Shown piece after piece: positions 36,455-51,400 of a DNA stretch of 64,000 nucleotides. Both the position numbers and the translations under genes were made by a program. Origin of the DNA: Bactrocera neohumeralis (taxonomy: Eukaryota; Arthropoda; Insecta; Diptera; Tephritidae). The notes under the pieces were generated by a model. That model did not search any database. It worked only from the letters and a program-made list of their open reading frames with translations, and was not told where the DNA came from. The stretch covers positions 25,858,635 through 25,922,634 of the forward strand of contig NC_065921.1 of NCBI RefSeq assembly GCF_024586455.1, written 5' to 3'. How positions within the stretch are numbered: position 1 is the first letter of the stretch; every line of letters begins with the position of its first letter.

Positions 36455-39400
36455 CTAGCTCGCATAAGAACGACGCACGGGGACCGGTGGAGGAATTTTT
36501 GATTTTCGTATTGGCTGTTGTTGTTGTTGTTGCGTTTGTGTATCGCCAAATTGCATTGGCGCGTTTTGGTTTTGCTTTGGCGATGGCGGCGATTGTTGTT
36601 GCACGCTGGTTGGTATACGCGTCGGCGGTATTTTCGGCAAGCCGTTCACACAGTTGCGCACAATCTCCGTTTTCACTTCCTAAGATTTTAGACAAAAAAA
36701 GAAATAAATATTATTAGTTATTAAACATCATTTTAAGCAAATTGCTTGCTCACCTTTTTCGGTGACAACGGCGCTGTGGGCGAACCGGTCGGTGTTGTTG
36801 GTATGCGCTTCCAACCGCTGCTTTTGCGCCACGAGTTGGCCGGCCGCTGTTGTAGACGTTCTTGCAACTTGTGCGCGCTGGCGGAGCCGCCGCGACTCGC
36901 GCCGCCACTACCGTTACCGCTGCCGCCGACGATTGCGCCGTTCACGCTTTCGCTGCGCACCACACGCGGCGGCTTGGCGTCGTTGCCGTTCGTGTTTGCC
37001 GCGTTGCGCAGCAGTCCGTTCAAGTCGTTTTCGGTTTTGTGCAACATCGATTTGGATTTGACCATCGGTAGCGCGGGGCTGTTGGTGTTGGGTCGACGCA
37101 GTTCCGTGCGTATAATCGCCTCAATGCATTCTTGTTCGTTTAGCTTGTGCAACGTTTCGTTTTCCAGTTGCAAGTCTTCGATTTCGATATCACTGCTTTC
37201 GTTGCCACACAATTGTGTGTCCATTTCCTCTTCGATGCCGCCTTCGATAGTGCTGCCGTTCAGTTCGTGTTGCGTTGTCGTACAACGCGATTGTTCGTCC
37301 GATTCACTGGACGAACAGCTGGTCACTTGTGCGCGTCCCGCCTCGCTTGGCGTCGGGCTGGCCGCTTTCAGTCGATTGCCATTTAATGCGATTTTACTGC
37401 GCAGCCGTATACGTCGCTTCGACAAACTAGACGTTTCGTCTTCTTCGTCGTCGTCGTCCTCATCGTCGGTTTCGCCCTCGATGTAGGAGAAGAGACTGCG
37501 CGCCGAAGCCGAACGTATGTCGACAAGTTTGTAGAACTCGTTGGTGAATTCGGTGCGCGCAATGTCTTCATCTTCGGAGTAAACAATCTGCGAAAAAGCA
37601 AAAATGAGTAAACATTAAACCATGAATCGAGCGACTCGCAACGTGTATCAAACTCACCTTTTGTTGCAGCAATTGTGATATCGCCTCGGATTCCGAGTCC
37701 GTTTCCGCAGTGGTCGATGTGAGAAAATCATTCGAATTCCACATCCACTCGTTTTCACCATTTTGTCGCCTCAAATTGGTCAACAAACGTCCGCCGCGCA
37801 TAAGTTGCTGTCCGTCGTCCAGCGTCACTACAGGCAACTCCTCTTGCGACATGCTCCAGTCTTCCATTTCAGTCGAACACGGTTCGGCCGGCAGTAGCCA
37901 TTGTTCGGGCTCCTCCGGCAAATCTTCCAGATGTCCATTCGATGGCTGCGGTTGTCCGCTGCTCATCGTACAGTAGCCTTCGTCACGTCCCTTTGCCGGA
38001 CTTGCTGAGAGCGCCGCATTTTGCGCTTCCAAATCGCGTACCCGATTCTTAAGCATGGTGACCTCTTCGCGTAGTATATCCTCTGCGACAATGGCATCCA
38101 CTACCTTGCGCATTACATCGTCCAGACAACGTTCGTAATGACGTATGCTGCGTTTGAGCGTGTAATTCTCTTGTTGCATGGAACGTAGGAGTGTCTCTTG
38201 GTGGGTGATGCGGGTCTGAAGAGAAATAAAAAGAAAGGAAGGGTTTTAAAACTGAAAACGGCTAAAAACCCTAAAAGTTTCAGGACAGTAAGAATAGGCG
38301 ATCTTGACCTAAATAGGCTATCTTGACCTAACCAAACTGGCTTTGAAAGCTTTAATAATTGAAGAGCACAGCGAAACCTCTGCCGGAACTGATATTGATA
38401 AAATATGTCAATGCTGTCATATTATGACTCAAAAAACTATTGGTATTGGTATAATTTTTTGTATATGTGTTCTAAAACCAATTCTCAAACACTGAAAAAA
38501 CCGGATTTTAGAAGCTTAGTCAGCCAAATGTCTTTAATTAAGATTCATTCAATATTGAATTCTAAGTGCTCTCGACTTTAATGTTCCCATAGTCACCGTC
38601 ATCCCTTTCCTCACTTATGCGAACTTCTACACATGGCTCCATCCTCCAAAGCGAAGGAAATGGGTCTGGCAGTGAACGAGGGCAAGAGAAAATATTTCCT
38701 GTCATCAAACAAACAGTCGTCGCTCTCGCGACTTGGCCCCACTTCACTTTTGACAGTCATAACTTCGAAGTCGTAGATAATTTCGTCTATCGTGGAAACA
38801 ACGCAGAATAACTCTTGCCAACAGGTGCTACTTATGACAGAGTATGCAATTAAGAAGTAAAGTCCTCTCTCGACGAATAAATTCCTTATTCCCGTCCTAC
38901 TATATGGTGCAGAGGCATGGATGATGACAAGATCTGATGAATCGACGTTACGAGTTATCGAGAGAAAGGTTCTGCGAAAGATTTATGGTCCTTTGCGCGT
39001 TGGCAAAGGCAATACGGTATAAGATTGAATGATGAGCGGTATGGGTTATAAGACCACATTGACATAGTTTAGCGAATTAAGAGATAACGGTCATGTCGCC
39101 CGAATGGATGAAAACGCTCCAGCTCTGAAAGTATTCGACGCAGTACCCGCCGGGGAGAAGCATTGGAAGAGGACGACCTCTACTCCGTTGGAAAGGGCAG
39201 GTGGAGAAGGACCTGGCTACACTTGGAATCTCCAATTGGCGCCAAACAGTGGGAAAAAAGAACGATTGGCGCGCTTTTGTCAACTCGGATATAACCGCGT
39301 AAAAATGGTCTACGCCAATAAAGAAGAAGAAGAAACTTGACAGCATCCCTCAAAAATATTTCAAAAATGTCTGAAAAGTAGTCACATTTGCTTTTTGTTA

Positions 39401-42400
39401 CTAGATCCAATCTTAAGATGACAGAGTTTACGAAGCCATTGTAAAGACTGTGCTGATATGAAGTATCAAAATTGTCGGAATGGAGTTTAATATGTATTAA
39501 ACGCATTTAAGTTATACTCCGTAGGGATTTATCCATTTTTCCGCAGTCGATGAAAGATTTAAGATTTTTAAGTGGTATTTATAGGGCTTAATCTACTTGC
39601 TTCAGATTATGTTATCTGTCTTCTTGAGGACTGGGTAGAGCCATTTACTGTTATAAATTTCAATCGAGGAAAAGCATTTATAACTGTGGCTGGTATAAGG
39701 GTAACTATTCTTTGCATACTAGAAAACTGTATATTTTCAGCACCTGGAGACTGACGATATGTCCGATATATAAGGTATTTGAAGACATACTGCCATTTTA
39801 CAGATCTTCATTCTCATTAGAGGCTTTTAGTTCGTTAAACTTTGTAAATTGGGGAATCGAACAAACAACTGGTATAAATGAAATATACCGTTTGTCATCC
39901 AATCTAAACAGCATGGCAAGCGATTATACCAATTCAACGAAGTATCGAACCACTTGATTTCGAATCAACTAACATTAGCTCTACCTCACATGCAACAATT
40001 TTTTGTACTCTTAAATTTATTCTATTTTAAACACCTACTTAAACTGGCACAATAGATTTGGAATATTCTTGTGAATTTAAACAGCAAACTTACGTCATTG
40101 GCTACTTAGTGACTCTAGTTGCTAGCCGTTAATGCACAGTTATTGTTATTCTAATTCTAATTTTTTATTCATTGTTGATGCACGCGTGTGACTGATAGTG
40201 CTTAATATCTTCAATCAACAAGTCGACAATTTGTTGATTGAAGTCGGTACTCATTTGGAGGCGATTAATATTTCTGATGCGTTGAAATGATAATAAACCT
40301 ACGGTGTCTAACTAATTTCGTAAAGTATATTATTGGGTCGGTTATTTATAATTATTGAAGTTCTACATTATAGATTAAATTGGGTGTAATCGTACATGAG
40401 CTATTTTTAGATGTGTGACTTTCAGCAACGCGCCACTAGTTTGTTCTTTTCGCTGTTTGGCGCTAATTGGAGATTTCAAATGTGCCGCTAGGTCCTTCTC
40501 CACCTGATCTCTCCAACAGAGTGGAGGTCTCCCTCTTTCTCTGCTTCCACCGGCGGGTGCTGAATCGAAAACTTTTAAAGCTGGAGTGTTCTCTTCTATC
40601 CGGACAACATAAACTTGTCAGCGCAGCCGGTATGCCTTGAGAGAGGATTTTACATTTCAATTGCCTACTCAGCTACCTGTGACTAAAAGAGAAGAAGCTT
40701 CATCCGAGTCATTCGGACATATTTGGTTTAAGGGTTCGCTGAAGTTGAATTGCAGCGTCTGTTCAACACCTCGCCTAGCTGGGTTTTGGACCCGCCATGT
40801 AAAAACCACTTCCAATGAAATAGAAACAACAGCCTCGGGCAGCTCACTCAATTATATGCGCTTTAATTCTTCTTGAAACCCACACTACCAAAAAAAATAC
40901 CTCTTTTAAAACTTATAACTTATTGTTTATAATTTACCTGGAGTGTTTTGTGTCCTGGACATGTTTGTTTTTGCTTCCGTTCTTTCGATTTTATTACACG
41001 ATTCATGCTGTAAAGAGAAAAGAGAGTTTTTTTTTTTAAATAAGATAAACAAAAAACAGTTAAAGAAGATCTAAATTCTTTTAAAATTCTAAATTTGGGT
41101 ATAACAGAACTCTTGTAACATGTAAGGATGAAAGCCAGGGAAGTATCTTGAGGTTCAAAACGTCAACCAGAAGATTGGGATATATATATATAAGATGCGT
41201 TCCAAACTAAACAGGACCAAAACAACAGAACAAATGGTTTTTTCGGCAAAATCAATTTATTTTATACAAAATAGTCTCCTTCTGCTTCAATACAGCTTTT
41301 TGCACGGTCCAAAAGCATGTCGAACGAGTGTTTTAGCTCGTTGGCCGGTATGGCCGCCAGTATGACGGTGCAAGCCTTTTGAATGGCCTCTACGTCTGCA
41401 TAACGCTTTCCTTTCATGGGCAAATGCATTTTTCGAAAAGGAAGAAGTCGCACGGTGCCATATCAGGTGAATATGGGGAGTGGTTAATGGTTAAAATGTG
41501 ATTTTTGGTCAAATAATCGTCCTTCGAATGTTGGATTCTGAGCAATTTTTGGTCGTCAGTCAATTTGTGCGGAACAAACCGTACACACACCTTTCGTAAG
41601 CTCAAATATTCGGTCAAAATGCGATAAATCGATGTTTTGGAGATGTTCAATTCCATTTCCATGAATTTCAATGAGGATTTCGGCTGATTTTTGAGGAATT
41701 CACGCACAGTTTCGATGTTGGCTCTTTGTTCGAAGCTCATTTTCGCACCGATAACACAAACATACTGCCACTTAAAACGCAATAATTTCACTTTCAATCA
41801 ATGAAATGTTGTGAAGATTCTCACTGGTCAATCGATAAAGATAGCAGATTCTAACGCACCAGTCGACATATAGATGACGCCACCAGGGGGCGCTAGATTC
41901 AAAAAGTCCTGTTTACTTTGGAACTCATGCAGATATTTGACAAAAGGTTTGTTAGAAAATCGAATATATAAAATAAATACGTAGTACTATATGGGAGTTG
42001 AGAGTAGTAGCGACCAAGTTTTGTGTATTTTTGCCAATACATTCATACTCGTAGTATGCCACATACTAATAAAAGGGTAACCTCAGATTCATTAAGGTAC
42101 CTCACTTCCCTGCCATTACCAATCATACTGAGAAAAGTCACTCGGACATATAACATGCTATATGGGGGCTAGATAGAGTTTTCACCGAATTTCATCTACT
42201 TATATTTTAGGTACAAATATACACTGTTATCAGTGAAACACGCTCTGTAATTTTCATTGAGATAACTCAAATATTGGCCGATATATGCGATACAAAGTCA
42301 TCCGGAAGTTCAAAACCCTTTATATTAGGTATTTGAAGGCTAAGGGAAGTACTGGTTCAGTTCAACCGATTTTTGACATACAGACATACTATTGTCAGAG

Positions 42401-45400
42401 AAGTACTTTCATTGAATTAAATATATACTTATATCTCACACATTGACAGATATTAGTTGTAAAAAGTCAACTATAGGTACTGGGGTCCAATTATTCAGTA
42501 CCTAGGGCTTTGAACAGTTTTTGTTTTGGATTTGGACAATTTTGGCTATAAGGTAACATACTCTAAAGATATTACTCGTGCAAAGTTTCATTTCGCCTAA
42601 TAGCTGAAACAGCGAACAACGTAAACCAGCAGCAGGGGGTGGAGGGGGGTACATATGTAACGGCACTGATTTTAACTCTGACCGATATGGTAACCCTAGA
42701 TAGACAGATAGTTACCGGGATTTCGACTGTCAACCTGATCATTTATATATACTATATATCCCTATATCTATCTCGTTTAGTTTTAGGTGATACGTACAAC
42801 CGTTAGGTGAACAAAACTATAATACTCTGTAGCAATATGTTGCAAGGGTATAAAAGCTATTACTATATTCTTACAAAAATTTAATATGTAATTTTGAGAT
42901 CTGATCAGTTAAAGCAATAGGCGGCTGAAGCATACCGGTAACTTCAAAAAAAAAAAATTGAAATCCAGGTGACTGACTAAACTTGGTATTCGGGTTCTTT
43001 GGCAAGGCGGAGTTCGTAGATGAGCGTAATCGGACCTCTGTCACGCCCACAAAACGCAATTAAAGGAAAACCTATAAAGTGCCATAACTAAGCACTAAAA
43101 TAATATATGTATAAACTCTAATTTGACGCAGGGGATCGCATTAGCAAGGGGCGCCTGTGGGCAAACAATTTTGCAAAAGTGGCAACATCTCATATCTGAG
43201 GACCCGCACAACCGATGCCAACTAAATTTGGTATGTGGCAATCCTCTGAAATCCGACCCCAACCACGTCTACTTGCCATATAAAACAATTTTTAATTCCA
43301 CTTGCTTCTTTCACTTTCCAGTACACAAATCAAGAAGTAATGAATATAACAGTACAAAACCTTGCACCTTAAAGTAATCCCTGATGACCAAAAATTGTTC
43401 AAATCCCACAAAAACCGTTCAAGCCCCTGGGTACCGAATACTGGAGTCCAAGTACCTATAGTTGACTTTTGATCGAAAATATCATTCAATATATATGATA
43501 TGCAATTGAAACTCAGAGAGAATCCTTTCCTGTGCCCCCCCATATATGTATGTACCTCATATGAAAATTTTCGAACTTCCGGTTGACTTTATACCGCATA
43601 CATAAGTATATCGAACAATATGTGAGTTATCTTAATAAAATTGGGAGAGCGTGTTTTTCTTGTAACAGTGAATTTCTTCTTAGAATGACTAAAATCGGGT
43701 GAAACCCCGTCCTAGACCTCATATAACTAACAGGCCTTATGTACTGGCTTTAATCTTTGCAAGTTGCAAGAGTATGAAGTGTGCGGTTATACCCGAACTT
43801 TGCTCTTTGCTAGACATAATAATTGTACACACATCTCTAGAAATTGGCATTATACTGAAACAAAGGTTAGAGACGATAAATGTGGGTGTGAATGCACCTA
43901 CTACACACCCACTTTTTTCGCTTTTCAATAGCACTGCTAGAAATATGATAATGAAATACAACAAGTGCTTACATTAACTAAATTAAATTATCAAGACACT
44001 GCATGTTATTCTGCTGTACTAAAAAGATAACATAACTTTATTTATATAAAATGAACTGATAATGCAAACATTGATTGTGATTATAATAATTACTGTAGCA
44101 TGTGTACGAGTATATGCACTTATGTATGTTAATTACTGAACTTGAAGCGTTCCATATTTATCACTGTGGAACTCGCAAGTCATGATTGGACCGCTGAAAC
44201 CTCTACTTAAAATATACCTTCATTAAATCACAACCTTTTTGATTTTCGTCTGCGCCGGGCAGTGTTTTGCTGAGGTTCTCCAACCAGCTGACAATATTTG
44301 GGTATTTGCTCACATCAATACCGCACACGACAAACGTCGAGACAGAGGCAAACAAAGTGAAGTCGGCAAGCGACAAACTATCGTTAGCGGCGTACGTTTG
44401 CCCGTCCAAGAATGTGTTTAAGAATTCCAATTGACCCTCAAGTTTGGTCAAGCGCTCTGGCACCGGCGTTTGCTTATCTCTAGCGACGGGATAGTAGTAA
44501 TCGCCAAAGCAACCATACAAGTTGAGGTCGAAGAATAGACGCTGGTTGACAACAGCCCGCTTTTTGGGGCATTTCGGGTACAGCGAGTCATCTTTGCCAT
44601 ATGCTTCGGCCAAGTAAATGAGTATGGCGCGTGATTCCCAAACCGAGTGGCCATTGTCCACCAATGTGGGAATGGTATGTTGCGGATTGATCTTCAGGAA
44701 TTCGGGTGTCAAGTGCTCACCATTCTTCAAACTTAAGATCTTGCGATTCAATTCAACACCCAATGATTGGGCGAGCATTAGAATAGAGCGACAGGGCGCA
44801 GATTCGATGATGTAGTAGAAATCCATGCTGACTGAAATTATGAAAAATATTTATATTCACATAATTTTATATTTAATTTATATATTAGAATTTGCTTTTC
44901 TTACCTTGTGATTTGCTAAAACTCAGAAGATGCTTTCACTCTTACGAACTGTACACAACTGAGAGTTTGTTACAAATAGTGTTCTATTTAAAGGTTCCGT
45001 TAATACAATGTCACTCGAAGAATTACCGAGCGCGCATAAATTGATATATTATGTATAAATATATATTTATATTATGTATAAATATATATATATCTGTATA
45101 GGTTTTTCCAAGTGTGCGGATAGTTGCGTTAACCCAATAAACAAACTGGCGCCGGCATTCAATAAAGTTGAATAATAAAAAATTTTTTATACCCTCAACA
45201 GTGTATATTAAGTTTGTCAGAAATTTTTTAAAATTCCGAAGGATACGTTCGAGCTCTTATAAAAAATATTTATATAACTGATCAGCATGGCGGGCTGAGT
45301 AGCAATTCCCACAACAGGCGGTTCTACGCACTGTAATTGACCGGAATTTTATGAGGTCAAGCGCTGTTATTTCAGAGAGCTAACACCGTTTAGATCGATA

Positions 45401-48400
45401 AGTTTGTCTGTCTGTCCGTTCGTCTGTATATATGCGAACTGGGCATTTAGTTTTAGAGATATCGGCCGGAAACTTTACACAGATCCTTTTATCACCAAAA
45501 AGCTTCTCATATTTGGCAACCACCGATATCGCACCACTATATTATAAAGCTGCCATTCAAACTGTACAATCGGAATCAAGTTTCTGTATGAAAAACTTTT
45601 TCCAGCAAGTTTTTGGTAGGCCTTTGGTAGTCGAAAGATTTTCTCAAGTGGTCACACTGTTTCTCATACATTTGTTTACTGGGTTTCCTCGCTAGATTTT
45701 GTTGATTAACATATGTTTTGATTAACAACCGGCAATTTCCATCCCACTACATGTATGTGTGTATGTATGTGCATTTGTGGTGAAATTTTAATCGAAGCTG
45801 TTATAAAATGTATCACCAAGTGTAAAATTCGCGATAAGAGAATCGACACGCTCAAAGTGATATTATGAAGCAAATCAAGTGTGGTCCGTTACAAATTCTT
45901 AGATAAATTATAGTATACAGCTGTGAGCGGCAGTCCATTGTCGGCTGACACTCTCTGAGCGAGCTCCGAGTATACATATATACATATATACGTGTGTTTC
46001 ACACATACCTGTGACCGCTACGAGGGCTGCATTCTATATTTTATGATTTGGCAATCTGACTGTAGCAACTCACAAGTTAAACGTAAAGTTTGACATTTTT
46101 GTATATAAACTCAGAACGAGAGCTATGTGTCTTGTTTACAGTCCCTTAAAATATTCATCTCGGCCACAAAATGGAAATAATTCGTGAACATTTTTGCGAT
46201 ATTATTTTTAAAACTTTCGAAGTGGATTAACTCAGCAAGAGGGCAACGATTAACTAAGTTTTTGGCGATGAAGCTCCAAGAGCCAGTGCTTATCGATGGT
46301 ATGGTAAATTGAATCGAGGTCGTGGATCACACCAAGGCGAATTTTGTAAAGATCGTTCAAAATAAGTTGTTGTTCCAGAAACTATTGATGATATGCGTAA
46401 ACTGATATTCCAATATAGTAATGTGACCAAACGTGAGATTGGCAAAACTATAGGCATTAGTGTGACCAGCATACATTGGATATGGCATGAACATTTGACT
46501 GTAAAAATTTTTTTTTTCGCGTTGGAAAATTGTGTGGGAATTTGTCAAACGCTCAAAAAAGACTCGATTGGTCGAGAGAAACGTACAAGCAAACAAACAA
46601 AAAAAAAAAAAAACGATAGCGGTGCTTCGAAACACGTTTATGACATCATGACTGGTGAATAATCATGCGTTTATACATATTGTACATATGATCCCGATAG
46701 TAAACGGCAGTTGACTGTTGGTCTTTCAAAATGATCGAATCCAATTAAAATTGTTCGTGCACGAAACACTTTCAAGTAAAAAAAATTGGAAATTTGGAAA
46801 AAATTGAACATGTCGCAACTATATCACAGGAACAACCTAGAACAGTAAATGCGGACTGTTAAACAACCAGTTTGCCATTTGTATTTAAAAAAAAATTAAG
46901 AAAATCAACGATCACTCTTTACCAAGAAAACTTTCAGAAATCGACTAAAATAATTGCATTTTCCAGCACTCAAAACATTGATTTGACGAGTCATAGTATA
47001 GTTTTGACTTGACACCGTTCGTAAAAAATAAAATAAAAGGTCAACGTTTTTCGACGCCTGAATAGGGGGTTAATGCGTTCAAAAGGCATGTTTTGGAAAT
47101 ACTTTAATCGAAACTGCAAAAGTCCTTCGACAATTGGCTCAATTGCATGAGTGAAAATGCTCGAAAGAGTCATCGAAAATTGGACTCAACGTATGGACCA
47201 TCTGAGACGTAGCCGCGGCCAACATTTGAAAGAGGTAATCTTCAAAAAGTAAATGCCAAAGAATGTTCATTCGAATGATAATAAACATTTCCCATTAAAT
47301 TTGAAGTTTCTGTGTTTTTTCTGTAAAAAAAGTAGGGAACCTCGAAATGGATCACCATTAACATTTGGGCATTACAAATGTGTGCACATATGTATGTATG
47401 TATATTGTACAATTAAGGACAACACCATGTCATGTGATACCATACTATATACAAACATACACATATACACATACATTTAATTAGCTAAATTAAATTTAAC
47501 AAGAAAAAACGTTAACTTCGGTTGCACCGAAGCTAAATACCCTTCACAGGTGCATTTATGTTAGTAACTATGTATTCAGTTTGTATGGAAGCTATATGCT
47601 ATAGTAATCCGTTCTAAACAAGTTTTTTAGAGATTACTTTGTTGCCTTAAAAAATAACATATGTATGTATACCAAATTTCGTGAATATATGTATCTTGTC
47701 AAATGTGAAAGTTGTCCATACAAGAACTTGATTCCGATCGTTCAGTTTGTATGGCAACTATATGCTATAGTAAACCGATCTGAACAATTTCTTCGGAAAT
47801 TACATTGTTGCCTTAGAAAATAACATTTACCAAATTTCGTGAATATACATTGTCAAATGTGAAAGTTTTCCATACAAGCATTTGATTCAGTTTGTATGGC
47901 AGCTATATGTTATAGTGGTCCGATATCGGCCGTTCCGACAAATAAGCAGCTTCTTGAAGAGAAAATGACGTTTGCCAAATTTCAAAACGATATCTTAAAA
48001 ACTGAGGGACTAGTTCGTATATATACAGACAGACGGACAGACAGACAGACAGACAGACGGACATGGCTAAATCGATTCAGCTCGACATACTGATCATTTA
48101 TATATATACTTTATAGGGTCTCCGACAATTCTTTCTGGGTGTTACAAACTTCGTGACAAACTTAATATACCCTGTTCAGGGTATAAAAATTGCATAAAAG
48201 GAGAAGAAAACCCGAATAGAAGTTAGAATGAATGAATTCTCCCTCAATCTTTTTTGTCTCCCACCAACGGTGAGATTTGAAAGAAACTGTTTTGAGTTTT
48301 GTCGCCATAACAAAGACGCAAATTATGACACAATAAATAGCATTAATGAGGGTCACCTGTGGTTTGAAAACTTTAAAAAGTGGCTCTGACACCAAGTCAT

Positions 48401-51400
48401 ATTCACTCCAATTTGCATGGGACTTCACGCATACTTCCTACGGAATGCAACTTTAAAACGCATATGATTTTTTCTGGAAAACTTGCCAAGCTCCTTATAT
48501 ACACTAATATCAGGATTTTCAAACTGATTGACTTAACTCCTCAAAATTAACGCAACATTGCAATCAGTGTTTAGATTTTCCATTGTAATTTGTTTATTGA
48601 ATTATAAAGTACATAGGAGAAGGTTATTTATGGAATAACACATCGGGCAATTGAGTTTGGTAGCTTTTCAAAACACATGCGCACTCGTTGTCGAAATTTT
48701 CTATGACTATTCAGCATACAGGTAAATGTGGCTGCGTTTTGTCAATGCAACGTTAAATCACCTGCTTTAAGACACGCGTGATTCTGGCTTTGTTGCAATA
48801 GACCTGTGATTTTAAACAATCCCATATGTCCAATGGTGTTAAACCACCTCATTTTCAAAAAAGTGTAGTCATATTATGCACCCCTATTATATTGATGGTT
48901 TACCGCTGAACATGAATGGAATTAGTATAGATCTTGGTATTAATATCATATCCGTAATATTAGGTTGTCAAATATCTCCCTTCCGCCCCCCATCTTATTT
49001 GCGAAGAACTCGGACAGCCACTTTTCACAAGCCTCTTTTGAGTTCAACTTTACACCAACAAGGGCGTTCGCCATGGACAGGAACAGGTGGTAATCACTTG
49101 GCGCTATGTCCGGACTATATGGTGGATGCGATAAAACCTCCCATCCGAGCTCCCGTGGCTTCTGACGAGTCATCAACGAAGTGTGTGCTTTGGCGTTGTC
49201 CTGGTGGTACACTACACACTTCCTGTTGGCCAATTCTGGACGCTTCTGGTCGATCGCCTGCTTCAAGCGGTCCAGCTGTTCGCAGTAGATGGTAGAATTA
49301 AGCGTCTGGCTATATGGGAGCAGCTCATAGTGGATGATTCCCTTCCAATCTCACCAAACACACAGCAAAACCTTCCTGGCCGTCAATCCCGGCTTGGCCA
49401 CTGTTTGGGACGATTCACCGGCTTTCGACCACGACCGTTTTTGCTTGATATTGTCGTATTTGATCCATTTTTCGTCGCCAGTCACCATCCGCTTCAAAAA
49501 TGGTTCAAAATACTCAAGAATTTAAAATTTGAAGTTTATTTAAATTCTCAAAGATAAGCACAACGAATGCGGTTGAAAGTTTTACACAACAGAACGTCCA
49601 TTAAATTGACGAAATTATAACAGGTCAATTGAAAAGTCCCCGGCCTACCATAGTAAAACATATTTTTATGGCGAAATTGTTTTTTTTTTATTCAACATAC
49701 ATATGTACATATGTAGTTCCTTTCAAGGGTGATCAAACAAGCCTCAGTTACGGCGTTCCTCTTTTTATACGAAAACAATTTCTTGCTACCGAGCATTCTT
49801 TTGAGATCAGAGAACAGGAAATTGCCGCTGAAAGCCAATATCTGGAGAATACGGTGGATGCGGAAGCAATTCGAAGCCCAATTCATTGATTTTTTCATGG
49901 TTTTCATTGACTTGTGACACGTTGCATGGCCTTGGTGAAACAACACCTTCCTTTTCTGCAATTGTGGTCGTTTTTTCGACGATTTCGACTCTCAAACGGT
50001 CCAAAATGCTACATAATAGTCGCTGTTGATGGTTCTTCCTTTTTCAAGATAATGAAATTATTCATGCGTATTCTGAAATACAGACGACATAATCTTGTCA
50101 TCCGACTGTTGAGCTTTTCGACGCTTTGGAGTGGGTTCATCGAGTGCAGTCCACTCGGATGACTAACGCTTGGACTTCGGAGCGAAATGACGGAGCCATG
50201 TTTCATTCATTGTCACGTATCAACGTAAACACTCGGGTTTATTACGCTTAAACGCTTCCAAACACTGCTCCGAAACATCGATTCGTCGTTGTTTTTGGTC
50301 AAAAGTGAGTTTGCGCGACACCCACTTTGCACAGAGCTTTCTTATACCCAAATAGTCGTGAATCTTATGATGTATACGTTTAGTTGACATCTTCAGAGTG
50401 CCTGCTATTTCGAACAATTTCAGTTTACGGCCATTCAAATTTATTTTGTAGACTTTTTTGGTGTTTTCGGCGGTAACAAGCTCTTTTACGCGTGCACTGT
50501 GTTCACCGTCTTCGGTACACATTTCATCACGTCTAAACTTAACTTAAGAATCATTGATGGTTGATTTTAATGGGGTAGTGTCCGGAAATTTGTTATTAGG
50601 TCAAGTTTTTGCTTTAACTGTATTTGTTCCTTTCAAAAGTCAATATTTTATCAACACGCGAAATTCCTTTTTAACCATTTTTTTACAATACAAAAAGTTT
50701 CTTCAATCAAAATGATATAACACACAAACTGATGACCTGACAGCTGTCAAATTTATACACGCGACTTTTGAAGGTTAGGGCTAACTAAAAGTCATATGGA
50801 TTCAATTCTAGTAGCGCCATCTATGTATCAGGTCGGGTACTTTTCAATTGACCTGTTATGTTACTGAGCCCAAGGCAATAGCTTATGCCACATTTGCTTG
50901 TAAAAATATGTATGTACATATGTATATATACATACATATGTATGTGTATACAGTACACATGTACGAAAGTATTTACTTGGCATACGCCGGGGATAATAAA
51001 CCACACAAAACAGTAGTAAACTACACAGCGCCCAAGAGATGGAGCTGATAATTTAGTTTGTAGACATAACTTTACAAGTTAGCAAATATACATAAACATA
51101 CATACATGTATGTATAGTATGTATGTGTGACTAAATTTAACTGTAATAAATGCTACTATGCCACTATTTGGGCGGCCCAACAATTTAAAATTGCCCTAAA
51201 GAGATTAGATGGAGCGGTAAAATCACATGGAAATTACTACATACATATATCAATAAGTCTGTATGCATACAAGTGTTTCTGTCGTGCGTATGTGTGTCTG
51301 TATGTATTTAGAAATATTTGCGCAAATAGGCACATTGCTGCTTTTTACAGGGTAACTAGCAGTGCAATTTCCGAATTTTGCGCTCCCAAATGTGGGTGCT

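Noticed and set aside
36746..37486. A 246-codon plus-strand ORF rich in Ser, Leu and Arg
   Set aside because: It is the exact antisense of a well-supported exon of the NCKAP5-like gene; the codon bias explains the open frame.
40938..41006. ATG at 41006 as the translation start of the NCKAP5-like gene
   Set aside because: The exon has a strong acceptor just before it and joins in frame to an upstream exon (55398-55450) that continues the coiled-coil pattern.
48166..48185. Palindrome as a transcription terminator
   Set aside because: The same palindrome recurs at the end of every intact copy of a dispersed repeat, in both orientations and inside introns, so it is part of the repeat.
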